From positions 1-38,153 of the forward strand of contig JAHJIY010000076.1 of the NCBI GenBank assembly GCA_018823175.1: a stretch of DNA of 38,153 nucleotides, given 5' to 3'. The notes beneath the pieces were generated by a model. It searched no databases. It saw nothing but the letters and a program-made list of their open reading frames with translations, and was not told the DNA's origin. This document shows positions 25,935-34,445 of the stretch, one piece after another; the stretch's first letter is position 1, and every line of letters begins with the position of its first letter. This DNA is from Pseudomonadota bacterium (GTDB lineage: Bacteria; Desulfobacterota; Desulfobulbia; Desulfobulbales; JAHJIY01). The translations under genes were made by a program, and so were the position numbers.

Positions 25935-25977
25935 AAAGTAGTGGCGCATCAGCGATATTTATTAAGTTGATGCGCCA
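25935..25977 (-). terminator. Hairpin with T-run between tusA and the dsrE-like gene
   Basis: A perfect 10-bp stem TGGCGCATCA/TGATGCGCCA (25942-25951 with 25968-25977) is followed on the minus strand by CTACTTTTTT. It is a terminator or attenuator that would let tusA be made in excess of the downstream genes, or end the tusA transcript. Confidence 0.8.
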
Positions 25978-26027
25978 TTTCATCCTGTCAGATAATAAAT
26001 TATTCCAACAGGGATGATGATATCTGC

Positions 26028-26285
26028 TTAACCTTTCTTGATAAAAAAACGGAAGAAACCTGCATCTTCGCGCTCACCGCAGAATTCATGACCGCTTCTC
26101 TCGCACCAACCAGGCAAATCGTTACGGGAGCCGGGATCGGTGCCCATAACCTCAAGAATCTGACCGGAATTGATCTTATCCATTTCTTTCTTGGTACGCA
26201 ACAACGGCATCGGGCAACTTAAACCTTTTGCGTCAAGAGTGCGATCCGCTTTGATATCATCAGGGGCTTGTTTGATGTCACTCAT
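26028..26285 (-). CDS. tusA: TusA-like sulfur-carrier protein
   Basis: 85 residues. LDAKGLSCPMPLLRTKKEM holds the CPxP motif with the sulfur-carrying Cys24. The second half, TDPGSRNDLPGWCERSGHEF, is typical of the family. It accepts sulfane sulfur as a persulfide on Cys24 and passes it to partners such as DsrE. AAGGAGG lies upstream of the ATG. It leads the minus-strand set and is divergent from the yedE-like permease, a pairing seen widely in sulfur-oxidising and disproportionating bacteria. Confidence 0.95.
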   Translation of the reverse strand: MSDIKQAPDDIKADRTLDAKGLSCPMPLLRTKKEMDKINSGQILEVMGTDPGSRNDLPGWCERSGHEFCGEREDAGFFRFFIKKG

Positions 26286-26783
26286 CGGTGTTCCTCCTTA
26301 GGATTAATTACTCTACTTTTAAGGGGCAGAAAGTCTAAAATACTCACCGCCTCACATACATGACTTACAACATTAAAACGTAGAAAATAATTTTTCTACC
26401 AGTATTGACAGATCATGTCAAGACTAAAATGAATGCCAATTCATTCTCTTACCCATGCTTTTTACTCTTTCGCATTTTCGGGCATTTTCAGGAAGTTACG
26501 GATCATGACCAACCGCTCAATATACCACCATGTGGCACACCAGCAACATGTTATCTGCTTGACAAAATATGCCGGCACGAGTAAAGGTCAATAAATTGAA
26601 ATTCGTCTTTTTAATAGATTGCAAATTTTGGCTGGTATTTATTTCCAGGCTTTTTAACTTTGGCCCGCAAACAGTTATTCGACCACCATCTACCTAGTCT
26701 GACGAGGTATTTCATATGAGTGGAGGTTTAACCTGTGATCTGGGTCCTATATTTTGCTAAAGCATAAAAAAGGGAGGGATTAA
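26286..26783. promoter_or_regulatory. Divergent regulatory spacer between tusA and yedE-like gene
   Basis: 498 bases without a gene. Visible structure: the palindrome GTAGAAAATAATTTTTCTAC (26380-26399); the inverted repeat TGACA-GATCA-TGTCA (26406-26420), which includes a TTGACA box; and another TTGACA at 26559 with a poor -10 (TAAAGG) 17 bases on. The two inverted repeats are candidate operators for joint control of both transcripts. No regulator gene is next to them. Confidence 0.45.
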
Positions 26784-28040
26784 ATGAGCGAAAGTACATT
26801 TGGCAGTAAGGCGAAAGGCCTTTACAAAAACTTATGCCAGGACGAGTGGAATGCCTACACCGTAGGGATGATCGTGGCTTTTCTAAGTCTGCTGATGCTT
26901 GCCTGGAGCCGCCCCTGGGGCGCAACAGGAGCAGTCAGAAACTGGGGCGAATGGATTATTTATGGTCTTGGCCTCAACCCTTTAAATATGTTTGAAGACG
27001 GTGAGGCACCCCAACATTTTATGAAAAATGTTGGTTCAATCATCGGCGTTGGTTTTGTCGGCGGCGCCTTTCTCTCCGCCTGCCTGGGCAACAACTTCGC
27101 TTTCCGCATCCCGCCATTCCTTGAGATGGCCAAAGCCATCGTTGCCGGTATCTTGATGGGTATCGGCGCGGCCCTGGCCGGGGGCTGTAATGTCGGCGGT
27201 TTTTACAACGCGATCGGCAATCTTTCCGCCCATGGTTTCGCCATGTGGCTCGGACTTGTACTTGGTGCGGTTGCCGGGCTCAAATATCTATACTGGGAAA
27301 TGGAACATATCTCCTGGGGGAGCGGAGGAGCCAAAACCATTGAAATCCCGCCCGCCGTCCAGAAGATTCTCGGGATCCTGGCCTTAAGCGGTCTGCTTTG
27401 CGGCGCCTATAATTATGCCAGCCTTGGCGAGTATGACTTTGTTAACTTCGATGATCCTCTGACCAAAATGGGCGGCGTCCTGCTGATTGCGGCCGGCCTT
27501 GGATATTCCATGCAGCGTGGCCGCTGGTGCATGATTCAAGGGTTCCGTGAACCGCACATGACCGGCGATTGTACCATGGCCAAGGCCGTAGCCCTCAGTG
27601 TTCTGCTTCTGGCAATCGGGGTGACCATAATAAAGGCATCCGGGCTGGCCGCAGTTGAACATTATGTAAGAGGCACCTTTGGCTGGGGGGGCGTAATCGG
27701 CGGTTTTGTCTTTGCCCTGGGCGCCATGCTGGCCGGTGGTTGTGGTACCGGCACCCTGTGGCGAGTCGGCGAAGGCCAAATCAAATTATGGATTGTGGTT
27801 CCCTTCTTCGGCATCTCCAACGCCTTGATGACCGCCTGGTTTAACTCCATGGATTATGAAGCGATATCAGCCTGGCAAGAAGATCGCGAAAATATCGGGA
27901 GCCTTGGCGACTTCGTTTATCTACCCGAGACATTCCTGGGATATGGCGGCACCCTGGCCCTGATCGCTTTTGCCATGATGACCTGGTATCTAATTGTAAA
28001 ATGGAACGAAGACAGCAATAAACTGATCGTCCCCATGTGA
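26784..28040 (+). CDS. yedE: YeeE/YedE-type permease (thiosulfate/sulfur-compound uptake)
   Basis: 418 residues, an integral inner-membrane protein of about ten helices made of two related halves. Conserved Cys sit in AGGCNVGGFYNAIG (Cys135), GRWCMIQGFREP (Cys249), TGDC (Cys263) and AGGCGTGTLWRVGEG (Cys320). YeeE/TsuA proteins pass thiosulfate along such Cys residues. GGGAGGGAT precedes the ATG and a terminator follows at once, so it is monocistronic. The pairing with tusA and dsrE fits a role in sulfur-compound import or exchange. A selenium-related YedE is an alternative, but no selenium genes are near. Confidence 0.92.
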   Translation: MSESTFGSKAKGLYKNLCQDEWNAYTVGMIVAFLSLLMLAWSRPWGATGAVRNWGEWIIYGLGLNPLNMFEDGEAPQHFMKNVGSIIGVGFVGGAFLSACLGNNFAFRIPPFLEMAKAIVAGILMGIGAALAGGCNVGGFYNAIGNLSAHGFAMWLGLVLGAVAGLKYLYWEMEHISWGSGGAKTIEIPPAVQKILGILALSGLLCGAYNYASLGEYDFVNFDDPLTKMGGVLLIAAGLGYSMQRGRWCMIQGFREPHMTGDCTMAKAVALSVLLLAIGVTIIKASGLAAVEHYVRGTFGWGGVIGGFVFALGAMLAGGCGTGTLWRVGEGQIKLWIVVPFFGISNALMTAWFNSMDYEAISAWQEDRENIGSLGDFVYLPETFLGYGGTLALIAFAMMTWYLIVKWNEDSNKLIVPM

Positions 28041-28075
28041 TTATCACATCAGACATAAGACCTTAGAGGTCAGAT

Positions 28076-28121
28076 AAAAAAACGCATTCGCCCTGAACCA
28101 TGGGAGAATGCGTTTTTTTAT
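28076..28121 (+). terminator. Rho-independent terminator after yedE-like gene
   Basis: AACGCATTC (28081-28089) pairs with GAATGCGTT (28106-28114), flanked by A-run and T-run, so it may work in both directions. Confidence 0.9.
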
Positions 28122-28151
28122 TTATGCTTCGTAAAGATACCGTCTTAATGT

Positions 28152-28200
28152 TTGAAGCTCCCCGCAGCAGATAGCGAACAAGGTAAGACTTCGAGCTCCT
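28152..28200 (+). repeat. Rep3 palindromic intergenic element, copy b
   Basis: It shares TTGAAGCTCCCCGCAG and GTAAGACTTCGAGCT with the copy at 2871-2920 (opposite orientation), with CAGATAG...AACA between. It lies in the 509-bp gap between the permease and the kinase. The rest of the gap is AT-rich DNA in which I see no gene. Confidence 0.7.
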
Positions 28201-28549
28201 GGAAATGTGCCGCCCAGCAAATACCCTTGTGGTGCATTTAGCTTTGCATGTTCAACCCCTCGCAGAAAAAACATCATATTCTTGTTCTGTCTGGCCTGGA
28301 ATAAGTATCACAAAATCAAATGATTAGCGTTACGGCAAAAAGTTCTACCTTGCCAAAAAGCATCTCAATAAATTCAGCCGGCAAGAGGGTTCCTAATATT
28401 AATCGACCCTGCCTGATTATATTTATTTATCTCTTTACGGCACTGGTGCTTTTAGGTAACCATATAGTATAGTAATTATAATTTAACCGATATCATGAAA
28501 ATTATTCTCAGAGAATTGTTTCTCATATAACTCATCAACTAGTTGATTT

Positions 28550-30496
28550 ATGGTCGATACTGTCTCCGGTCTACGCCAACATATTTCTCTTTCCCCGGAT
28601 CAATTACTTTACGAAGGTGAAGTAATCGCCATTGTCGATGATGATCCGGCAATCAGAGAACCCCTGCAGATTTTCCTGGAAGAACAGGGATTAAATATCG
28701 TGCAGGCCGGTACCGCTCAAGAATTGCTTGCCCTGCTGGACAACCGCAAGGTAGCCCTGATCTTGCTGGATATCGGCCTACCGGATATTGACGGTCGTTC
28801 TCTTTTGCCTAAAATAGTTGATAATCACCGGGATGTGGCGATAGTGATGCTGACCGGCATCGCCGACCTGAAAATCGCCCTTGACTGTATTCGGGAAGGC
28901 GCTGACGACTATTTATCCAAACCAGCCCAATTCAACGAAATTCTTTTTGTCGTGAAAAAAACCCTGGAAAAACGGCGCTTGGTCTTTGAAAACCGTAAGT
29001 ACCAGGAAGATCTTGAAAAAGCCCACTTCCGCATCCACGTACTCCATCAGCTTTCAATTAAGATGAACACCGCTTACCTGAGTACGGTGGAGGTCGACGA
29101 AATCCTGCAGGCCATTTTAGTAGGAATCACCGCCAACGAAGGTTTACGTTTCAACCGGGCCTTTCTGGCCATGTTTGATCAATCCGGAGAATTCCTTGAA
29201 GGCCGGATGGCAATTGGTCCAAGTTGCCGCAGTGATGCCGCCAAAATCTGGACAGAAATCCAGAAAAACGAAATGAACTTTCTGGAGATAGTGCACGACC
29301 TCCGAAGCCATTGCACAGATGAAGATTTGGAAGTCAACCGCATAGTAAAATCCCTGAGAATTCCAAGCTCGGACCACCAGAATATTTTGATTCAATCCAG
29401 TCATGAAAAGCGCAGCATCCGGGTTGAGCGTGAAAACGGCAGCCTCCCCATGCCCCTTGACCGACGCAATCGCTCCGAAATGATTTACGGTACCGGCAAA
29501 AGTAAAATGCATATTGACCGGCGCTCCAACAATGAAGAGCAAAAGCCTCTGCCGGTTCCGCAGGAGCTGATTAATCTTTTGGGTGAAGACAGTTTTATTA
29601 TTGTCCCGCTCTACTCACCAAGCCGGTCTTTCGGAGTAATCATCGCGGATAATTTCATAACTAGACAACGAATCATGGACAGCCATGTCAGTGCCCTGGA
29701 ACTTTTTGCCAGCCAGGCGAGTCTGGCGATTGAACACAGTCATCTTTATGCGGAAATGCAGAAAAAAATAGGTGAACTCCAGGAGCTTAACGAAGAGCTC
29801 GACAAGAACAAGAACCTTTTAGTTGAGGCAGAACGCTATTCCGCCCTGGGCCAAATGTCAGCCCAACTGGTTCACGCCATCAGAAACCCCATCACCTCCA
29901 TCGGCGGAGTATCGCGCATCTTATCCAAAAAAACCAAAAACGAGGAGTGGCTCAAATATCTCAAGGTCATCATTAAGGAGACGGCACGTCTGGAAGCAAC
30001 CCTAGAAGATCTGTTCGATTTTGTCGGACAAGCCGAATTAAAAATTGAACCGGTGCAACTTTACTCAATGTTGCGTAAAACCCTGATGCTTGTGCAGCCC
30101 GACATGCTTAAACACAATATTACCTGGGAACTGGAAATGGCTGACCCAGAGCTTGAGATAAACGTTGACCACAAACAAATGCGCCAGATGTTCCTGCATT
30201 TGGTCAAAAATGCCATTGAGGCCATGCCAAACGGAGGGAAAATTTCACTTTCAGTAGAAATAAAAGATGGCTGGGCCCATATTTCTGTTCACGATACCGG
30301 TGCCGGTATCCCGGAAAACTATATCGAAAAAGCCACCGATCCCTTTTTTACCACCAAAACATATGGTACCGGCATGGGATTAACCATGGTGCAAAGAGTG
30401 ACAAAAAGCCATGGCGGAAATTTCTCTATGAATCAGCATGAAGGTAGTGGTCTGGAAATCACGATCAACCTTCCTCTCCAGAATAGCCAGACTTAG
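28550..30496 (+). CDS. Receiver-GAF-histidine kinase hybrid
   Basis: 648 residues, soluble. An N-terminal receiver (about 24-140) has the full set: Asp30-32, phospho-acceptor Asp74 in LILLDIGLPD, and Lys124 in LSKP. A GAF-like sensor region spans about 165-400, broken by a charged insert at about 255-330. A coiled coil follows, then the H box LVHAIRNPITS with His442. The ATPase domain has VKNAIEAMPNGG, DTGAGIPE and TYGTGMGLTMV. The receiver before the kinase suggests input from another kinase, and no partner regulator is adjacent. The start lacks a clear SD. Confidence 0.9.
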   Translation: MVDTVSGLRQHISLSPDQLLYEGEVIAIVDDDPAIREPLQIFLEEQGLNIVQAGTAQELLALLDNRKVALILLDIGLPDIDGRSLLPKIVDNHRDVAIVMLTGIADLKIALDCIREGADDYLSKPAQFNEILFVVKKTLEKRRLVFENRKYQEDLEKAHFRIHVLHQLSIKMNTAYLSTVEVDEILQAILVGITANEGLRFNRAFLAMFDQSGEFLEGRMAIGPSCRSDAAKIWTEIQKNEMNFLEIVHDLRSHCTDEDLEVNRIVKSLRIPSSDHQNILIQSSHEKRSIRVERENGSLPMPLDRRNRSEMIYGTGKSKMHIDRRSNNEEQKPLPVPQELINLLGEDSFIIVPLYSPSRSFGVIIADNFITRQRIMDSHVSALELFASQASLAIEHSHLYAEMQKKIGELQELNEELDKNKNLLVEAERYSALGQMSAQLVHAIRNPITSIGGVSRILSKKTKNEEWLKYLKVIIKETARLEATLEDLFDFVGQAELKIEPVQLYSMLRKTLMLVQPDMLKHNITWELEMADPELEINVDHKQMRQMFLHLVKNAIEAMPNGGKISLSVEIKDGWAHISVHDTGAGIPENYIEKATDPFFTTKTYGTGMGLTMVQRVTKSHGGNFSMNQHEGSGLEITINLPLQNSQT

Positions 30497-30656
30497 CTTA
30501 GAGGGGAAATTCAGCACGAGCATTGGCCGACTCGCCAAGGAAACCTGGATTAACCCTGAAACTATTGATCTCCCATTGCGGCACAATAATCACGCAGCAG
30601 AAATCGAAAACTTCCAATGCCCCTGGAATACGTTTCGCTATCCTAGTCCAAATTAT

Positions 30657-31700
30657 ATGAAAATCGATAATTTTTCTCCTATAACTATCCAAATAATCGA
30701 ACAAAAAGCCGGGCCGGCAACCACAACAGCACCTGTCCTTCAGGAAACCTTGGATCTGGCCGTTGGCCGTTTATTTGAGGCACGAGTCATTGGTTCTAGT
30801 CAAAACGGCAACCTGTTACTCGATTTGGACGGCCGGACCTTAACCGCCAAAAGCCAGATTCCATTGACGGTTGGTGACACTCTGTGGCTGGAAGTTAAGC
30901 AAACCGGGCCACCGCCGATTTTAGCTTTAGCCGGCGAAAAAGCGGCAACCAGCAATTTGTTGCGTCTTTTATTTTCCAATTCCCCCCAGCTCGACAAAAC
31001 AATCAACAGCCTGTCCACGCCTGCCGGACTTGAATCATCTGCCCAGCCCACTACCGTTAACCAACTGGTCTCTTTGTTAAATGAAATCAGCTTCAACAGC
31101 AGACCTGACATCGCCAGAATAATAAAAGCAACTTCGCTTTTTCTCCCCAGCCAAGATAAAGCAGAAATTAGTCCTGCCCAGATCATTTTAAAACAAATAC
31201 TTAATAATATTAAAACAGCAGAAAACACCGGTTTAAAAGGGGTTGCATCGCTGTTGGAAGCAATACAGAACGTGAACAGCAGCCATACTGCCACTACAGA
31301 AAATCCAGGCTTATTTATTTTTCCATGTTTTTTTACCTCCAGCACCGGCTGGGGGGAATGGATGCTTTTTCTTGATCAGGAGGAAAATCATAGAGCCGGG
31401 CAAAAAATCGCTTTCACCCTTGAATTTTTTCTGGAGATGAGCCAACTGGGAGAAATTCACCTGCAAACCATTTTTAGCGACCAAGGGGTTAAGGGTTCAT
31501 TCTCAGTTACAAGCGAAGAAGCAATCGAACATCTCAAATCATCCCTTGCCGAATTGGAAAATACCATCGAGGAGTTGGGTTATAGACCCATCTCTTTAAC
31601 GTGCCGAAAAAGCGAAGAAACCGTACTGCGAAAACTAAAGACTACCTTAGAAAAGAAATCCCGCCTGCCTTCCATAAATATCGTCGATATCAAGGCATGA
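30657..31700 (+). CDS. FliK-like hook-length control family protein (weak call)
   Basis: 347 residues from the ATG at 30657. An in-frame earlier start at 30438 would overlap the kinase gene by 59 bases and add poor sequence. The N-terminal part has LFEARVIGSSQNGNLLLDL and VGDTLWLEV, a small beta-rich module often seen at the start of FliK-like proteins. The C-terminus, GWGEWMLFLDQEE...GEIHLQTIFSDQGVKGSF, resembles the FliK C-terminal domain. Such genes often stand apart from the flagellar cluster beside an FlhB-C homologue. That partner is not visible here, so the role is open. Confidence 0.62.
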   Translation: MKIDNFSPITIQIIEQKAGPATTTAPVLQETLDLAVGRLFEARVIGSSQNGNLLLDLDGRTLTAKSQIPLTVGDTLWLEVKQTGPPPILALAGEKAATSNLLRLLFSNSPQLDKTINSLSTPAGLESSAQPTTVNQLVSLLNEISFNSRPDIARIIKATSLFLPSQDKAEISPAQIILKQILNNIKTAENTGLKGVASLLEAIQNVNSSHTATTENPGLFIFPCFFTSSTGWGEWMLFLDQEENHRAGQKIAFTLEFFLEMSQLGEIHLQTIFSDQGVKGSFSVTSEEAIEHLKSSLAELENTIEELGYRPISLTCRKSEETVLRKLKTTLEKKSRLPSINIVDIKA

Positions 31701-31736
31701 CTCACAGGTTAAGCCTGATCGTAATACTACGATAGA

Positions 31737-31850
31737 TTGAAACTACTTCAGCAGATAGTAAACAGCGTAAGACTTCGAGCTGTAGATAATCCCGGCAGTA
31801 AGGATGTTTATCACCAGATTCATTTTTAACCTCGTCGCTCGAAGTGTCTT
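31737..31850 (+). repeat. Rep3-related intergenic element, copy c (decayed)
   Basis: It reads TTGAAACTACTTCAGCAGAT, then GCGTAAGACTTCGAGCTG, then AAGGATGTTTATCACCAGAT, and ends with the word GCTCGAAGTGTCTTG. The first half matches copies a and b, and the second half matches the element at 10563-10650. It fills the gap between convergent genes and may serve in transcript ends. Confidence 0.6.
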
Positions 31851-31877
31851 GTTCCTTAATATCTGCTGTGGAAAGCC

Positions 31878-33323
31878 TCAATTTTTTACTATCAACTCCT
31901 TATTTCCCATCTTTCCCCGGAACCAAGAAGCCAAAACCCCGACCAATCCGATAACCGACGCTACCCCAAACGCGCCATGCAAAGCAGTCACAAAGGCGCC
32001 GGTATGTTCCGGAGTGAAATGTTTCATATCTAGTCCGCCGGTCATCCGGCTAAACAAAAGAGAAAAAACCAACGCCGCTTGCGCGGCCCCCAGCAACATT
32101 CCCATATTACGGGCCGTAGCCAGCAACGCAGCGGTAACCCCGGCCCTCTGCCGACCACTGCTGGCCAGAACGGCCGAACTATTTGGAGACAAAAACATTG
32201 CCTGGCCAACCCCCAAAATGGCGAGATTGCCGGCAATTCGCACCAGAGACATGGTCGGGGTCAGATGACTTAAAAGTAAAAGACCCAGACTTGAAATCAT
32301 AAGACCCGAAGTAGGTAACAACCGGGGAGAAGTATGGTCAGATAACCATCCGGCAAAAGGGGCCACCAACATGATGGAGGAAGGCACAGCCATCATTACC
32401 AGTCCGATCCGGGAGGGTGGCAAATTAATTATCCGATCAAGATAAAAGGGGATGAGCATGATGACTGAAAATAACATGGCAAAGGACAATACTGCGCTCA
32501 GGACCCCCATAGAAAAAAAACGCTCTCTGAATAAATCCAGAGGCAGCAACGGCTGACGAACCAGCAGCTCAATTCTGATAAAGAGACCCAAAAACAGGAC
32601 AGATGCCCCCAGAACCACAACCAAGACCAAGAACGACCAGGAAGCCGAAGTCGCATGGGTGAGGGCCAGACAGGCCAAAGTAAGGGCTAAGGCCCAGGTC
32701 AGACTGCCGAACCAGTCGACCCGGACACCACTTTGATGAATAACCCGGGGCAAGACTTTTGACCCGAGAATGGCAAAAAGAAATCCCACCGGAACCGTAA
32801 TCATAAAAAGAGAACGCCAGCCATAGAACTCAATCAGATATCCACCAACGGCCGGTCCGGTCATCAAACCAAGAGAAACGGCCACTCCAACCAGACCAAG
32901 GGTCCGGCCAAGTTGCTCAGGGGGAAAAGTTTCTTTAATAATAGCGGGTCCGGTTGACATCATCATCGCCGCGCCCAAGGCCTGGCAAAACCGAAAACAT
33001 ATCAACCAGACCAGACCGGGCGAATAGGCACAAACCAATGAAGCCGCACCAAAGACCAACATGCCACACGAATAGACCCGCCCCCGCCCCAGCCGGTCAG
33101 AAAGATGGCCCCAAAACAAAAGGGTGGCGGTGATGGTCAACAGATAAATCAAGACCACCCATTCCGTTATCGGCAATGAACTATGAAAATCCTGCATGAT
33201 GATAGGAAGAGCGATGTTTACCATACTGCTGTCGAGAGTCGACATGAAAACGCCGGTCGCCACCACCAGGAAGACAAGCCATTTGTTTTGGGATGAACTC
33301 AAGTTAGAAACCTGTGCAATCAA
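31878..33323 (-). CDS. MFS drug/metabolite exporter, DHA2 (EmrB/QacA) family
   Basis: 481 residues with about 14 hydrophobic segments, the number expected of the DHA2 family. Motif A, GHLSDRLGRGRVY, lies after the second helix. Motif C, GPAVGGYLIE, is in the fifth, and LDSSMVNIALPIIMQD in the first loop is typical of EmrB. It is a proton-driven exporter of the inner membrane; substrate unknown, with no EmrA partner adjacent. The start is uncertain: TTG at 33323 has no SD, while another TTG at 33302 has AGG 9 bases upstream. No ATG occurs before the first helix. Confidence 0.9.
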   Translation of the reverse strand: MIAQVSNLSSSQNKWLVFLVVATGVFMSTLDSSMVNIALPIIMQDFHSSLPITEWVVLIYLLTITATLLFWGHLSDRLGRGRVYSCGMLVFGAASLVCAYSPGLVWLICFRFCQALGAAMMMSTGPAIIKETFPPEQLGRTLGLVGVAVSLGLMTGPAVGGYLIEFYGWRSLFMITVPVGFLFAILGSKVLPRVIHQSGVRVDWFGSLTWALALTLACLALTHATSASWSFLVLVVVLGASVLFLGLFIRIELLVRQPLLPLDLFRERFFSMGVLSAVLSFAMLFSVIMLIPFYLDRIINLPPSRIGLVMMAVPSSIMLVAPFAGWLSDHTSPRLLPTSGLMISSLGLLLLSHLTPTMSLVRIAGNLAILGVGQAMFLSPNSSAVLASSGRQRAGVTAALLATARNMGMLLGAAQAALVFSLLFSRMTGGLDMKHFTPEHTGAFVTALHGAFGVASVIGLVGVLASWFRGKMGNKELIVKN

Positions 33324-33623
33324 ACTATTATAACAACCGGTGAAATATTACCGTTCCCCACAAACAGTAACGAGAACCTGCACCGCCCGAATGCGGATAA
33401 GAGAATAAAATAACATAAACAATGATTCGCATCCCTAGAAACGGGTCGGGACAACAACAAACAAGATTGAAGCTCCCCGGGGCAAGCCTACTGAATGCAA
33501 TACTTTCTCGTTCCTCGAAAGCTGGTACTCAATGGTGTTGAAGGATTAATCACGCAGCAAGCCGCGGGGAATTAGACCCGTACGAGATTAAATTATCCAG
33601 GATTCCTCGCAATATTGAATTTA
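33324..33623. other. Intergenic region with Rep3-like remnant (copy e)
   Basis: 300 bases without a gene. TTGAAGCTCCCCG occurs at 33473-33485. A partly complementary GCGGGGAATTAGACCC follows at about 33562-33577, so the segment can fold as a long imperfect hairpin. It looks like a Rep3-type element with an internal insertion or a related variant. Confidence 0.45.
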
Positions 33624-34316
33624 CTAAAAAATCTTGCCCTTGATCAGATCAAGGGCCTGGCGCGCAAGCTGGCCGATCGTAAAAACCTGCACCCGATTGT
33701 CAAGATAGAGTCTGACTTCCGAACTGTTCTCAAGAAGAGATTCTATCCCTGCAACAGCTTCGGTGGCCTTAAGTAATCCCAGCCCCCACGCCGCCAGACC
33801 GGCAACCGTATTATCTTCAGACTTCAGATAGGGCAAATGATAACGAACCGCGTCCTTGCTCCGCAACAAATCAGCTTTCGCCATGGCCATCCGCCCCAAA
33901 CCCCACATCAGACCGCGCTGCAGCGGACCATACTCCAGATAAAATCCATCTTCCCGCATGAACGAAACCAGAATATGACAATATTCAAGGGCCAAGGCAT
34001 CATGCCGGCTCAATATCTCCCCGATGGTCTCAGGCGCCCCCCACCCTATGCCGCCGGATTCGTCGTTAAGACTCCACATCAGACGCCGCATCACTACCCG
34101 GCCAGCCTCCATATCCTCATCGGCCAAGGCCGACACCACCATGCCCATTGCAGTCACGGCATGCCACTTCAACATTTCGTCGCTGGCACAAATCCCCGAA
34201 AAAAGGGGCTTCAGGAGCCGGGCCGGAGAATAGTTCCGCAATTCCGCCAAGAAGAGCTCCGGAGGAGAACCCTTCAGAAGATCAAGTATCTCTTTTTTAA
34301 ACGTAATGCTACTCAT
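33624..34316 (-). CDS. DVU0298-family HEAT-like repeat protein
   Basis: 230 residues, all-helical, with the pairs of helices typical of HEAT/armadillo proteins. Key runs are KWHAVTAMGMVVSALA, NDESGGIGWGAPETIGEIL, YGPLQRGLMWGLGRMA and VAGLAAWGLGLL. This pattern is characteristic of the DVU0298 group of sulfate reducers and relatives. No enzymatic residues are evident; it is probably a scaffold or protein-binding factor of unknown role. I prefer the ATG at 34316 over a TTG three codons upstream; neither has a strong SD. Confidence 0.82.
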   Translation of the reverse strand: MSSITFKKEILDLLKGSPPELFLAELRNYSPARLLKPLFSGICASDEMLKWHAVTAMGMVVSALADEDMEAGRVVMRRLMWSLNDESGGIGWGAPETIGEILSRHDALALEYCHILVSFMREDGFYLEYGPLQRGLMWGLGRMAMAKADLLRSKDAVRYHLPYLKSEDNTVAGLAAWGLGLLKATEAVAGIESLLENSSEVRLYLDNRVQVFTIGQLARQALDLIKGKIF

Positions 34317-34399
34317 CAGGCTCAAAACCTATCTCCAGGATCGTTTTAGCGACAACCCAAGGAACCCATCCCACGAGAAGCCTATAACGAAGAAAAGCA

Positions 34400-34428
34400 A
34401 CTCTGTCCAAATCACTTTTAGACAGAGC
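34400..34428 (-). terminator. Weak hairpin downstream of the flavodiiron gene
   Basis: CTCTGTC (34401-34407) pairs with GACAGAG (34421-34427). A short T-containing run (GTTGCTTTTCTT) follows on the minus strand. The stem is short. Confidence 0.4.
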
Positions 34429-34445
34429 TGATATGGAAAATCACC

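Noticed and set aside
26521..26560. Sigma-54 promoter suggested by TGGCAC at 26533
   Set aside because: No GC dinucleotide at the required -12 spacing; only the -24 half resembles the consensus.
30438..30656. Upstream extension of the FliK-like gene overlapping the kinase gene
   Set aside because: The extension has unrelated composition and overlaps coding sequence in another frame; the ATG at 30657 begins the conserved part.
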